From positions 1-21,434 of the IMG/VR virus record IMGVR_UViG_3300009163_000208: a DNA stretch of 21,434 nucleotides; one strand, given 5' to 3'. The DNA is from a virus. The notes beneath the pieces are model-generated. The model searched no databases. It was not told the DNA's origin and worked only from the letters and a program-made list of their open reading frames with translations. Within the stretch, counting starts at the first letter, position 1; each line of letters starts with the position of its first letter. Of the stretch, positions 1 to 7,623 are shown in pieces. A program made the translations under genes and the position numbers.

Positions 1-1363
1 GGATTCCGGGTTGACCTTACCCGCTGTAGATATAACTACGCCAGCGCTACCGCTACCGCAAGAAGAGCTACCTATTACCGGCCCTATGGGCAACAACACC
101 ATAACGGACTCTCCCCTACCGGTCAACCCTAATGTGGGCACGACGGATTCTGCGCTTGATAGCGTAACGATACGCGAAAAAGCATTGACCCCAGATACAA
201 CAGATACAAACACCGGTGTTAACGGAAACAATATCAGAACGGATTCGGGTTTGCCGGTCAGCCCTAATGTGGGCACAACGGACCCAGCGCTTGATAGCGT
301 AACGATACGCGAAAAAGCATTGACCCCAGAACCCACGGACACAACTGACTTGACGCTACCCCCGGTGGAGATACGCGAGCCAGCGTTGCCGACCACCGTG
401 GCGCCTAAAGCACCTGCTGTCCCTAAGATACCGACCATCCCTAAGATACCGACCATCCCTAAAATACCAGCCGTACCTAAAGCGCCAGCCACGCCTGCGC
501 CTACCGTTGCAGCGCCAACGGGCGCGCTACCAACAACAACAACAACCGAAGCAAGCGCTCCGGCTGGGAACGTATTTAAACTTGGGAAAATGGGAGATTC
601 GGAGATGGGCTACAACGCGCATTTAAAACAGCTTACCCTACCAGAACGCAAGGAGTTGGCCATGCAAGCCGATACAGCCCCGTCTAACGTCGATCTAAAC
701 AAGGCCTTGGCCGCGCTGGCAGCGTATGCGCCTGACGCCGAAAGAGACGTAACACCGGAGATATACGCCGCTGGGGGCACGGTGCAGCGTTTTGCTGAAG
801 GTAGCCAGCCCGATGTGCAGGCCATGATCGACTCGTATTCCAAGGATGACCTGCAATCGGCGCTCAAGAACCTAGGTAGCCTAGATACCGGGCTGGTCCA
901 GCCCAAGGGACAAATGTTCTCGCTCAAGCAGGTGGGCCCACCAAGCCAGCAACGCTCTTTGCAGCAAATGAGCGTGATACCCCAGCTCGCGGCGCTCTTG
1001 CACTCGCGGGGCATGCGCTTGGCCGAGGGTGGCCAGCCGGACCATACACACCCGCACTACGACGGCACGCCGCTGTTCCGCACTGGGGGCCTCGACAGCC
1101 TCGGCGGTAAGTACGTCGAAGGCAAGGGCGACGGCACTAGCGACGACATAGCCGCGATGCTGGCCAACGGTGAGTATGTCTTCTCCGCCGACGTGGTCTC
1201 GGCGCTGGGCAACGGCTCCAACAAGGCCGGGGCCAAGGAACTAGACCACATGGTGCAGGCTATCCGAGCCCGAGCGCGCTCCGCACCCCCTGACAAGCTC
1301 CCCCCGGATGCGAAGTCTCCACTAGAATACCTGAAATCCTCAAAGGGGAAAAAACATGGCTGA
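1..1363 (+). CDS. Putative virion protein, 5'-truncated, repeat-rich
   Basis: The reading frame is open to the left edge, so the protein start lies outside the window; the TTG at 11 is not taken as a start. About 453 residues are visible. The N-terminal third is low-complexity Pro/Thr/Asp with a 45-residue tandem repeat and a PKxPxx hexapeptide repeat. A middle part (from about nt 600) looks more globular and contains AAGGTVQRFAEG. The last 90 residues hold GDGTSDD and GEYVFSADVV, a Gly/Asp motif I recognise from virion proteins of podovirus-like phages. It overlaps the next gene by 8 bases (ATGGCTGA), so translation is probably coupled. An internal, ejection or tail-associated role is inferred from the motif and the company of three similar proteins; the exact function is unknown. 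Confidence 0.75.
   Translation, partial: DSGLTLPAVDITTPALPLPQEELPITGPMGNNTITDSPLPVNPNVGTTDSALDSVTIREKALTPDTTDTNTGVNGNNIRTDSGLPVSPNVGTTDPALDSVTIREKALTPEPTDTTDLTLPPVEIREPALPTTVAPKAPAVPKIPTIPKIPTIPKIPAVPKAPATPAPTVAAPTGALPTTTTTEASAPAGNVFKLGKMGDSEMGYNAHLKQLTLPERKELAMQADTAPSNVDLNKALAALAAYAPDAERDVTPEIYAAGGTVQRFAEGSQPDVQAMIDSYSKDDLQSALKNLGSLDTGLVQPKGQMFSLKQVGPPSQQRSLQQMSVIPQLAALLHSRGMRLAEGGQPDHTHPHYDGTPLFRTGGLDSLGGKYVEGKGDGTSDDIAAMLANGEYVFSADVVSALGNGSNKAGAKELDHMVQAIRARARSAPPDKLPPDAKSPLEYLKSSKGKKHG
85..335 (+). repeat. 135-bp in-frame tandem repeat
   Basis: Two adjacent copies with a 135-base (45-codon) period lie inside the first virion gene. The stretch at 152-195 recurs without mismatch at 287-330. 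The encoded core is LDSVTIREKALTP in both copies. Looser versions of the same motif flank it: LPAVDITTPALP at the window start and LPPVEIREPALP after the second copy. The array therefore has about four degenerate motif copies and probably continues off the left edge. Confidence 0.9.
404..493 (+). repeat. 18-bp repeat encoding PKxPxx, five units
   Basis: Five consecutive 18-base units start with CCTAA and encode PKAPAV, PKIPTI, PKIPTI, PKIPAV and PKAPAT. Units two and three are identical in nucleotides. The result is an extended, positively charged proline-rich linker between the repeat domain and the rest of the virion protein. Such linkers are usually stiff and unstructured. Unit number could vary between relatives by slippage. 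Confidence 0.9.
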
Positions 1364-2519
1364 TATAGGTCAATCATCGGCAACGACGACCACGACAACG
1401 CCGGAGTATTACACCAAGTACATGACGGACCTTGCTACGCAAGGTGGCGCGGCTGCGCCTAATTACGTTGGCGCGGACCCCTTGCAGACTAAAGGTTTTG
1501 ACTTAGCAAACACCAACGTGGGCAACTACAAGCCCGATTTAGACACCGCGGGTAACTTGATAAATAAAGGCGCGGCGGTAGACATCACCGGGGCCGCAAA
1601 CCCGTACCTGACTGCTGGCACGTCCAGTTCCGCTGATCTGGTGGGTGGGTACATGAACCCCTACACCCAGAACGTGGTGGACCAGATCAGGCTGGCTAAC
1701 CAGCAGAACATTGCGCAAAACTTGTCGCCGGGCATTACCGCTGGCGCAGTAGGCGCTGGCCAGTTTGGCTCGCAGCGCGGCGCCAACGCATTGGCGCTGG
1801 GCATCTCCAACGCCAACATTGGCGCGCTGGCCCAGCAAGCCGCCGCGTTGCAATCGGGCTACTCCGACGCGCTCAAGGCCGCGCAGGCCCAGCGCGCAGC
1901 GCAATTAAATGCGGGCCAGATAGCGGGCAATTTGGCCACGGCAGAGGCCCAGAAAAACCGGGACCTAGCCGCCAGCAGCATGAATTTGGGCACCCAAAGA
2001 CAGACCTCGGGCCTTACCGATGTGAACACGCTACTCACCACGGGCGCACAAAAGCAGCAGATTGAGCAGAATAAAGAGCTATTCCCGCTGGACGTGTTGG
2101 CCAAGAAAGCAAGCATCTTGAGCGGCGCGCAGATACCTACGTCCACCACTAGCACGATGGACAGCTCTACGCTGTCTAAGATTGCGACCTTGGGCTCCCT
2201 TGGCGCAGCGGCGTTTGCAAAAGATAAAAACGGCGGTCCATCCTACGCTGAACGGTTTATGGACTGGATCAGCAAAGGCGAACAAGGGCCTGCGCCTACT
2301 TACGGAAATACTGGGAATGCTCCACAAACCGGTGGCCAACCCGGAGGTTCCTTACCCGGTAACACCCCTAGCGTTATTGCCGACGGCAAAGGCGGGTACA
2401 TAGACACCGCTACCGGCTATCCTGTAAACGCAGATGGTACTCCGATTGATCAATCTGAGAGTGAAACAACCGGTGGTGGGTACTGGGATGACGAAGGTAA
2501 CTGGGTAGAAAACCCATAA
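1356..2519 (+). CDS. Putative virion (ejection/tail) protein, 387 aa
   Basis: Starts at ATG after AAAGGGGAAAAAAC, overlapping the preceding gene by 8 bases. A Thr-rich N-terminus is followed by a Gly/Ala/Asn/Gln-rich body (about residues 70-260) with the motif YMNPYTQNVVDQIR and many AQ/NQ pairs in predicted long helices. The C-terminal 90 residues are Gly/Pro/Thr-rich and end in a GGGYWDDEGNW patch. I recognise the YMNPYTQ-type motif from uncharacterised virion proteins of environmental podovirus-like phages, but I know no biochemical function. Composition, position before the late terminator and co-orientation support a structural protein, perhaps internal or ejected with the DNA. No transmembrane segment or enzyme motif is evident. 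Confidence 0.72.
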   Translation: MADIGQSSATTTTTTPEYYTKYMTDLATQGGAAAPNYVGADPLQTKGFDLANTNVGNYKPDLDTAGNLINKGAAVDITGAANPYLTAGTSSSADLVGGYMNPYTQNVVDQIRLANQQNIAQNLSPGITAGAVGAGQFGSQRGANALALGISNANIGALAQQAAALQSGYSDALKAAQAQRAAQLNAGQIAGNLATAEAQKNRDLAASSMNLGTQRQTSGLTDVNTLLTTGAQKQQIEQNKELFPLDVLAKKASILSGAQIPTSTTSTMDSSTLSKIATLGSLGAAAFAKDKNGGPSYAERFMDWISKGEQGPAPTYGNTGNAPQTGGQPGGSLPGNTPSVIADGKGGYIDTATGYPVNADGTPIDQSESETTGGGYWDDEGNWVENP

Positions 2520-2529
2520 GGACTAGATC

Positions 2530-4104
2530 ATGGCTGACAAATTAACGGGCGGTTTGCCCGACCCCTCCAAGATCAACCTGTACGGCGCCGAGCCTACGGA
2601 TGTTCAGGAGTACCAGCAGTCCCTAAAGGACAGCATATCCGCGCTTGAGCAGCGCTACGCCAACCCAAACTGGTTCAACGTAGCCGCAGGCTTTGCCAAG
2701 CCCCAACTGGGCGGTTTTTTTGCGTCCTTGGGCAGCGCGTCTCAAGCCCTTGGTGAGAACCTAGAGAAGCAGCGCGAATCGCAGTTGCCCATCGCGCAGA
2801 TGCGCGCGCAGCTTGCCGCGTCCAAGATAACTATGGGCCAAAACAAGACCGCTGCGGACATGGTTAAGGAGCATGAGGCTGGGGGCGCGCCGCTGCACCA
2901 ACTGCCTGACTTGGTTGCAAAACTAACACAACTGGGATCACCTTTGGCGGCTGGTCCACAAGCACGACTGGGTGAAGCACGTAAGAGCCAAGACACCATG
3001 GTGCAAAGAGCGCAGCTTGTCCGCGCCCAAAACGAACAGGAGATGGCCAAAATAAATTCTGATCTTGCCAACAAGACCATAACCATTGCGGAGGCCGGTA
3101 GAAGGCGTGCGGCGCTACCGCCAGTGCCTGATGTGCCTGATTTGTTTGCGGCGCCGCCCCCATCTAAACCACCCGAACTTTTAGACCGCAATGCGCCAGC
3201 TTATTCCGGCGCGCCTGCTGCGGCGGAAACCGCCGCGCCTGCTCCTGCCGATGTTGCTCCTGCGGCGCCTGCTGCTCCGGCTGCTCCGGCTGCTTCTGCT
3301 CCCGCTGCTGCCACTGAACCCCCGGTGAAAAAGACGTTTATTAAACCGGTCATAGACCTTAACGCTGAAACAAACCAAACTGAAGCCAATATTCGCGCTA
3401 GAGCCGAAACTGCGGCAATGTATGCTAAAGACGGCAACGAGGTGTACGGCTATTTGCGTAGCAGTGCTGGTCCTGAAGCCTATAACAGCACCGTGGCGCC
3501 CATACAAAATGCTTTAGGGCTTTTGGGGTACGGTGTTGCCGATCCAGTTAAAAAAGCTGAACTTGAAAGCAACGCCAAAAAAGTAATGAACGTGCTTTCT
3601 GGCAATGCTTTCAATGCTTTACTAAAATCCATAAACACCGGTGTGGGCGGAAAAATAGGCGATTTGTATGCCCAAGTAAATTTGCCTATTGAAGATTTTG
3701 TTAGGGCTAAGTTTCCCCCTAACCTACAAGACTACGCAAAAGATTTAGCGCAGAATTTGGCGCAAGCATCTCTTGCTCGCCAAAAGTTAGGTGGGATAAG
3801 TCCAAATGCAGCTCGTAATACCGAGTTGCATTTATACGGCGAAGCCTCCCCAACCATGGGTTCAACGCCTTTGTCCGCCATGAAAAACTTGATGCACTTA
3901 CATACGTCGTACGATCAATTACGTGACATGTATAACTTTGTAAATCAAGTGGATACCGGGGAGCACCCAGAGTATGAAGTCGATCCTAAAAACGATGTAA
4001 CGCGCATTTTTGACATCCTGCGTAGTAAAGGCTATAAGAACATAGGCGATGACTATGCTAAGAAGCACCGGGCCATTGAAGAAGCCAGCCAAAAAAGGAA
4101 ATAG
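2530..4104 (+). CDS. Putative virion/ejection protein with Ala-Pro linker, 524 aa
   Basis: Starts at ATG after TAAGGACTAGATC, 10 bases past the previous stop. Residues 20-195 are largely helical (QQSLKDSISALEQRY, then long Ala/Gln/Lys-rich helices). Residues about 195-266 are a Pro/Ala linker. Residues 267-524 form a more complex, probably globular domain. The helical N-terminus with Gly/Phe patches (GGFFASLGSASQALGENL) resembles internal virion or ejection proteins, but I recognise no named family. Base composition changes at the linker, from about 58% GC before it to about 37% in a hand-counted line after it. This suggests the C-terminal domain was acquired separately. It lies 2 bases before the next gene. 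Confidence 0.7.
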   Translation: MADKLTGGLPDPSKINLYGAEPTDVQEYQQSLKDSISALEQRYANPNWFNVAAGFAKPQLGGFFASLGSASQALGENLEKQRESQLPIAQMRAQLAASKITMGQNKTAADMVKEHEAGGAPLHQLPDLVAKLTQLGSPLAAGPQARLGEARKSQDTMVQRAQLVRAQNEQEMAKINSDLANKTITIAEAGRRRAALPPVPDVPDLFAAPPPSKPPELLDRNAPAYSGAPAAAETAAPAPADVAPAAPAAPAAPAASAPAAATEPPVKKTFIKPVIDLNAETNQTEANIRARAETAAMYAKDGNEVYGYLRSSAGPEAYNSTVAPIQNALGLLGYGVADPVKKAELESNAKKVMNVLSGNAFNALLKSINTGVGGKIGDLYAQVNLPIEDFVRAKFPPNLQDYAKDLAQNLAQASLARQKLGGISPNAARNTELHLYGEASPTMGSTPLSAMKNLMHLHTSYDQLRDMYNFVNQVDTGEHPEYEVDPKNDVTRIFDILRSKGYKNIGDDYAKKHRAIEEASQKRK

Positions 4105-4106
4105 TA

Positions 4107-5507
4107 ATGTCTGATTTTGCTATAAACCCCGGTGAAATCACATCTAGCTACGGTGGTAATACCGAGTCCGCAAAGCCCGCCGCTGCGCGCGAACTTGCGC
4201 CAAAAGTTAACAGCCAAGAAATTCTAAAAGAAGAACTGGCCAAGACACTTGCAAAAATAGACGCCGATACCGCCGCAGCGGCTAGTACGACCGACCCAAA
4301 ATACCGCCAAGAATTAATGGCTCGTATTGAACGCGCAAAACAAGATTTGCCGGGATTACAACGTGAAATAGCACGAGCTGGTGGCGCACCCGCGCCTGCT
4401 GCCGATGCGGCATCGGCGCCAGCAAGTGGCGCTGCGCCGGGGTTTGTAATAGACCCAAAAGTTCTTACCGATAGCTACGATGGTAAAGATAAAGCAGAAC
4501 AACCTTTGTCTAACACACAGATAGCCGCAGGCGCGGGCGCAGCAGCCGGCGCTTACTACGGCGCGCGAAAGCCTCTTAACACCGCAGACAACAGCCTTGC
4601 CGCTCGTTTAATGGAACGCCAATACGGCCTACCCACTGGTTCTTTGGCTGCTTTTGAAGGCGCGTTAACCCCAAGCATGCCAACGCCTGCTGAAGCATCT
4701 TTGGCGGCGGCGCGTAGCATTACCCCCTCAACACCTGCGCCTGTTTCTGCGCCAACTGTAGAAAATCCATTGTCGGCAATGGAAAAATGGGCAGCTTCGC
4801 AAGTTGGAAAAGAAAGCGTATTGCCTGCAAATGTTATTTCACAAGCCACCAGTAACTACGCAAATGATCCAACTGGAGCGCCGCAGATAATCCAACAACA
4901 AGCCGCAAATACTCGTTTGGCAAGGCAACTGGCGCCTCCTAGTTCGATGCAAACATCAGCGGGTGGGATACCCTACGTCGAAAGCCCTCAAGAACAAAGG
5001 GCTCGAATTATCGCGGAAGAAAATGCTCGGCGCCAAGCAGCCATAGAAACGGGGCTAAACCAACCCGTTGGCGCAGTTCCTACGCCTGCGCAGCAACAAC
5101 AGCAAACGGTGGAAAACACCGCGGCCAAAATTCGCGCTGCGTCCGCTCGGGCGCATGCCCTCCAACGCGGCGCCAACGTCGTTGTGCGCGGTGCTTTTGG
5201 CGCGCCACTTGTTGCGCAAGCCTACGGTATGGCCACGCAAGAGGAGCCCCTTGACTGGCAGCAATGGTTAAGTTTGGGCGGAAATGCGCTTGGTACGTTT
5301 GGGCCTTTAACGTCCAAGGTTCCATTTTTAGGCAGGATACCCGTAGCGGGGCCTTTGGCTACTTTGGCTCAACTACCTTACGCCGTTAAAAACCGCGAAG
5401 CGTTGTTTAGGGCTTTGCAAAAAGGCGATGTCATGCCGCCGGGGATTGTGACGGGAACCGAAGCCTCCGAATCTGCGTTTCCATTTTCCAACTTGGACCG
5501 CCCGTAA
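4107..5507 (+). CDS. Putative virion/ejection protein with glycine-zipper segment, 466 aa
   Basis: Begins at ATG two bases after the previous stop, with AAAGGAAATAGTA as ribosome binding site. The N-terminus (FAINPGEITSSYGG, residues 4-17) recurs in altered form at residues 113-126 (FVIDPKVLTDSYDG), with a charged probable coiled coil between the copies. Residues 138-152 (QIAAGAGAAAGAYYG) form a glycine-zipper-like stretch. The C-terminal 100 residues are hydrophobic and Gly-rich. Small-residue hydrophobic segments of this kind suit a protein that enters membranes during DNA ejection, which is inference only. It is the last gene of the late operon, followed by an intrinsic terminator. The specific family is not recognised. 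Confidence 0.7.
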   Translation: MSDFAINPGEITSSYGGNTESAKPAAARELAPKVNSQEILKEELAKTLAKIDADTAAAASTTDPKYRQELMARIERAKQDLPGLQREIARAGGAPAPAADAASAPASGAAPGFVIDPKVLTDSYDGKDKAEQPLSNTQIAAGAGAAAGAYYGARKPLNTADNSLAARLMERQYGLPTGSLAAFEGALTPSMPTPAEASLAAARSITPSTPAPVSAPTVENPLSAMEKWAASQVGKESVLPANVISQATSNYANDPTGAPQIIQQQAANTRLARQLAPPSSMQTSAGGIPYVESPQEQRARIIAEENARRQAAIETGLNQPVGAVPTPAQQQQQTVENTAAKIRAASARAHALQRGANVVVRGAFGAPLVAQAYGMATQEEPLDWQQWLSLGGNALGTFGPLTSKVPFLGRIPVAGPLATLAQLPYAVKNREALFRALQKGDVMPPGIVTGTEASESAFPFSNLDRP

Positions 5508-5537
5508 AAGTTGTCTCCTAGGTCAATAACGACCCTT

Positions 5538-5564
5538 AGCCCCCAGCGATGGGGGCTTTTTTTT
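5538..5564 (+). terminator. Rho-independent terminator of the virion operon
   Basis: A perfect 7-bp stem AGCCCCC/GGGGGCT with a 6-base loop is followed directly by a run of eight T residues (5557-5564). It lies 30 bases after the stop of the last virion gene. On the opposite strand no T-run follows the stem, so it should act mainly on rightward transcription. Confidence 0.92.
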
Positions 5565-5637
5565 ATCTGTGGTACAGCAGCCCGATCACCAACATGATCA
5601 CGCAAAACCAGAACCAAAGACGGACGGTGGCTATCAC
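5563..5637 (-). CDS. Candidate 24-aa membrane microprotein
   Basis: A GTG start overlaps the stop of the upstream 80-aa gene (GTGA, 4 bases), and the frame runs to TAA right at the edge of the terminator hairpin. The peptide begins (M)IATVRLWFWFCVIML and ends GLLYHR: one continuous hydrophobic helix with positive residues at each end, typical of a single-pass membrane peptide. GCGGGG lies 4-5 bases upstream as a possible weak ribosome binding site. Overlap coupling and the absence of spare sequence before the terminator argue that it is used. At this length chance cannot be excluded. Function unknown. Confidence 0.45.
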   Translation of the reverse strand: MIATVRLWFWFCVIMLVIGLLYHR

Positions 5638-5876
5638 ATAGCCCCGCGCTTCTCGCTCAGTGCCCGCGCCACCTCGGCGTTGAGCGGCTTCACGAACTTG
5701 ATGCACTCGGCGCGCTCAAGGCGGGCGTACTTCAAGGCCACAGAGTCTTCGACCTTCTGCCCGAACTCCACGATGTCGAGGTTGTCGGTGTACAGGCCCT
5801 TGGGGTCAATGGGCTGGCTGGGGTCTTGGCTCTTGCAGTCCATGAGGATGCGTTTCAGGTCGTCTTCGGTCATCAT
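5634..5876 (-). CDS. Small phage protein of unknown function, 80 aa
   Basis: Starts at the first ATG of an ATGATG pair; GGAG sits 6 bases upstream. The second half contains ARLERAECIKFVKPLNAE and ends in ARALSEKRGAM. This is a variant of the ERxxCA...IR helix common in short phage early proteins, two more of which occur here (13742-13939 and 19725-20006). No enzymatic residues are apparent. It lies at the distal end of the minus-strand replication operon, separated from the 57-aa gene by the antisense regulator, and could also have a promoter in the 47-base gap before 5924. Function not known. Confidence 0.75.
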   Translation of the reverse strand: MMTEDDLKRILMDCKSQDPSQPIDPKGLYTDNLDIVEFGQKVEDSVALKYARLERAECIKFVKPLNAEVARALSEKRGAM

Positions 5877-5887
5877 AGGGTTCTCCG

Positions 5888-5923
5888 GTTAGTGTAACTT
5901 TAGGTTTGAGTATAATACAAGCC
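5888..5923 (+). promoter_or_regulatory. Candidate promoter for a leaderless regulator mRNA
   Basis: A perfect -10 hexamer TATAAT lies at 5911-5916. The -35 region (around 5888-5893) is poor. TGTAACTTTA at 5893-5902, shared with the palindrome at 20037-20057, lies in the spacer and could bind a regulator. Seven bases downstream of TATAAT is the ATG of the regulator gene at 5924. No Shine-Dalgarno-like purine run precedes it, so a transcript from this promoter would begin at or next to the start codon. Confidence 0.6.
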
Positions 5924-6124
5924 ATGACCCTAGCCGAATACTTTAAGACCGACGTGCGCGGCGCCAAGAGCGAGATGGCCGAGTACCTCAAGATCACGCC
6001 CACGTGGATGGCGTTGCTTGTCGCGGGCAAGCGGCAAGCATCCCCGGTGCTGGCGCTGGCTATCGAGAAGGCTACCGGGGGTCTGGTAACCCGGCAGGAG
6101 CTTCGTCCTGACATCTTTCGGTGA
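5924..6124 (+). CDS. YdaS/Cro-like DNA-binding regulator, 66 aa
   Basis: A Cro-like helix-turn-helix protein. Residues about 15-35 (SEMAEYLKITPTWMALLVAG) form the helix-turn-helix, followed by the family tail VTRQELRPDIF. ATG 5924 is chosen over an upstream TTG because the TTG lies inside the promoter -10 region. No ribosome binding site is visible, consistent with a leaderless message. It lies on the + strand inside the minus-strand replication region and overlaps the 3' end of a 57-aa minus-strand gene by 53 bases. Likely role: repressor or activator at the phage operators. A YdaS-like toxin-antitoxin partner is not evident. Confidence 0.8.
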   Translation: MTLAEYFKTDVRGAKSEMAEYLKITPTWMALLVAGKRQASPVLALAIEKATGGLVTRQELRPDIFR

Positions 6125-6245
6125 CCGCCTTGCGCCACTGGTCCAGCAGCATCTTGTTGTCGGCCCTGAGCCGTTGGTTCTCATCGGTCAGGTCGTGGGC
6201 TAGGCGCGCTAGGTTTTCTCTTTGCCACAGGGCGAAATCAGCCAT
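6072..6245 (-). CDS. Small coiled-coil protein, 57 aa
   Basis: ATG at 6245 overlaps the helicase stop by 8 bases (ATGGCTGA), with AAGGA 6 bases upstream inside the helicase gene. The sequence starts MADFALWQRENLARLAHDL and continues with DENQRLRADNKMLLDQW, a charged amphipathic helix with heptad-spaced Leu. The strong ribosome binding site and coupled start support a real gene. The 3' end runs antisense to the regulator at 5924-6124 for 53 bases. Probable role: small phage accessory protein, perhaps partnering the helicase; function unknown. Confidence 0.65.
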   Translation of the reverse strand: MADFALWQRENLARLAHDLTDENQRLRADNKMLLDQWRKAVTERCQDEAPAGLPDPR

Positions 6246-7623
6246 TTGTTTTCCTTCGGCGCTTCATGGCGTCCATCAAAATATCTTGTACCTCGCGCTT
6301 GGTCTCCAAGCGCTCTAACACCAGCTCGTCTACGGTCCCCTTGGCCAGTATCCGGTGGATGAACACCGGTCTGTCGTGGCCAGCCTGCATCTGCCGGGTG
6401 GGCCCGATCCGCTCGATGATTTGGAGGTGCTCTTCCAAATTCCAGTTGACCGCAAAAAACACCAGTATGTTGCCGCCGTCCTGCAAGTTAAGGCCGTGCC
6501 CGGCGCTTGCCGGGTGGGCGAACATCAACGGTATTTTGCCCTCGTTCCAGTCGCGTATGGTCTGCGGGTTCTTGTCCAAGTGCCGCCCCTGCGGGAAGGC
6601 CTTGAGCAGCCGTGCAAGGTCGCTCCTGAAGTTGTAGGCCACCAGCACCGGCATGCCCGCGGCTTCTTCCACAATCGAGTCTAGGGCCTCTATCTTGGCC
6701 TTGTGCAGCTCGCGCCACTCAGCGGCGCCCTCACCCACGTACATGGCCCCGTTGGCTATCTGGAGGCACTTCTGGGTCTTTGCGGCGGCATTGAACGCCT
6801 CGACCTCGTGCCCAGAGTCCAGCGACGTGAACATCTCTTTTTCCATGTCCTTGTAGTGCTTGCGGGCCTTGGGCGGCAGCGTCACCATGATGTCGTTGAT
6901 GATGGGCTTCTTTAGGTCAAACCAGTCCTTGGCCTCGATGGTCAGGCACACGTCGCGCAGCTTGTCCTGTATCTCTTTCTGGGCGTGGCGCATGGGCTCC
7001 AAGCCAAAGCCGTCACGGGCCGTCTGAAACCAGCGCTGGCTAAAGGCCGTGAAGGTGCGCCCGAGGCGGTTGCCTGCGTCAAGGAACCACGCCTGCCCCC
7101 ACAGGTCTTTGAGGCCGTTGCTGGCCGGTGTGCCGGTCAGCTCAATGATCCGGTTGATGCGAGTGTGCGCGATAGAGCCCAGCGCCTGCGCGCGCTTGCC
7201 GCCTTGGCGTAGCCTAAACGACTTGACCCGCGTGGACTCGTCCAGCACCACGGTGCGGTAGGGCCACTTGTCGCCCCAGTAGGCCACCAGCCAGACCAGT
7301 TGCTCGTAGTTGGTGGTATAGACTTGCGCCGGGCTGCGGATGGCCTCTATGCGCTCTTTCTCGGTGCCCGTGATGCACACCACGTTTATGCCGCGCAGGT
7401 GTTCCCACTTGAGCACCTCGTCGGGCCACGTGCCGGTGGCCACGCGCAGGGGCGCCACGACCAGCACCGGGTCGTCCTCCACCATCAAGAGCGCCTCAAT
7501 GGCCGTGAGTGTGGCCACGGTCTTGCCCGTGCCCATACCGGCCCACACCGCGCAGCGCTTGCTGCCCAGTATGTGCTCGATGATCATGCCCTGATACGGG
7601 CGGGGGGTGAATACTTGTCTCAT
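6238..7623 (-). CDS. SNF2-family DEAD-like helicase/ATPase, 461 aa
   Basis: Superfamily 2 ATPase of the SNF2 type used in phage replication modules. Motif I is GMGTGKT (residues 29-35); motif II is VVLDEST (DEST 128-131 replacing DEAH); motif III is LTGTPASNGL (162-171). The helicase C-terminal half carries SAGHGLNLQ and motif VI-like QIIERIGPTRQ near residue 410. Length matches phage SNF2 proteins without accessory domains. It should couple ATP hydrolysis to movement on DNA, perhaps in replication or recombination. Its start overlaps the VRR-NUC stop (ATGA), and no strong ribosome binding site is visible, so it is probably translated by coupling. The VRR-NUC plus SNF2 pair is a recurrent phage arrangement. 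Confidence 0.93.
   Translation of the reverse strand: MRQVFTPRPYQGMIIEHILGSKRCAVWAGMGTGKTVATLTAIEALLMVEDDPVLVVAPLRVATGTWPDEVLKWEHLRGINVVCITGTEKERIEAIRSPAQVYTTNYEQLVWLVAYWGDKWPYRTVVLDESTRVKSFRLRQGGKRAQALGSIAHTRINRIIELTGTPASNGLKDLWGQAWFLDAGNRLGRTFTAFSQRWFQTARDGFGLEPMRHAQKEIQDKLRDVCLTIEAKDWFDLKKPIINDIMVTLPPKARKHYKDMEKEMFTSLDSGHEVEAFNAAAKTQKCLQIANGAMYVGEGAAEWRELHKAKIEALDSIVEEAAGMPVLVAYNFRSDLARLLKAFPQGRHLDKNPQTIRDWNEGKIPLMFAHPASAGHGLNLQDGGNILVFFAVNWNLEEHLQIIERIGPTRQMQAGHDRPVFIHRILAKGTVDELVLERLETKREVQDILMDAMKRRRKTNG

Noticed and set aside
5534-5564. Bidirectional terminator
   Set aside because: Only the rightward direction has a T-run after the stem; the leftward side reads CTAAGGGTCG.
5906-5923. 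TTG start extending the regulator by six residues
   Set aside because: The codon lies at the -10 element, and ATG 5924 gives the typical family N-terminus.
5924-6245. Toxin-antitoxin pair formed by the YdaS-like regulator and the antisense 57-aa gene
   Set aside because: They are convergent, not an operon, and the 57-aa protein is a plain coiled coil with no toxin features.
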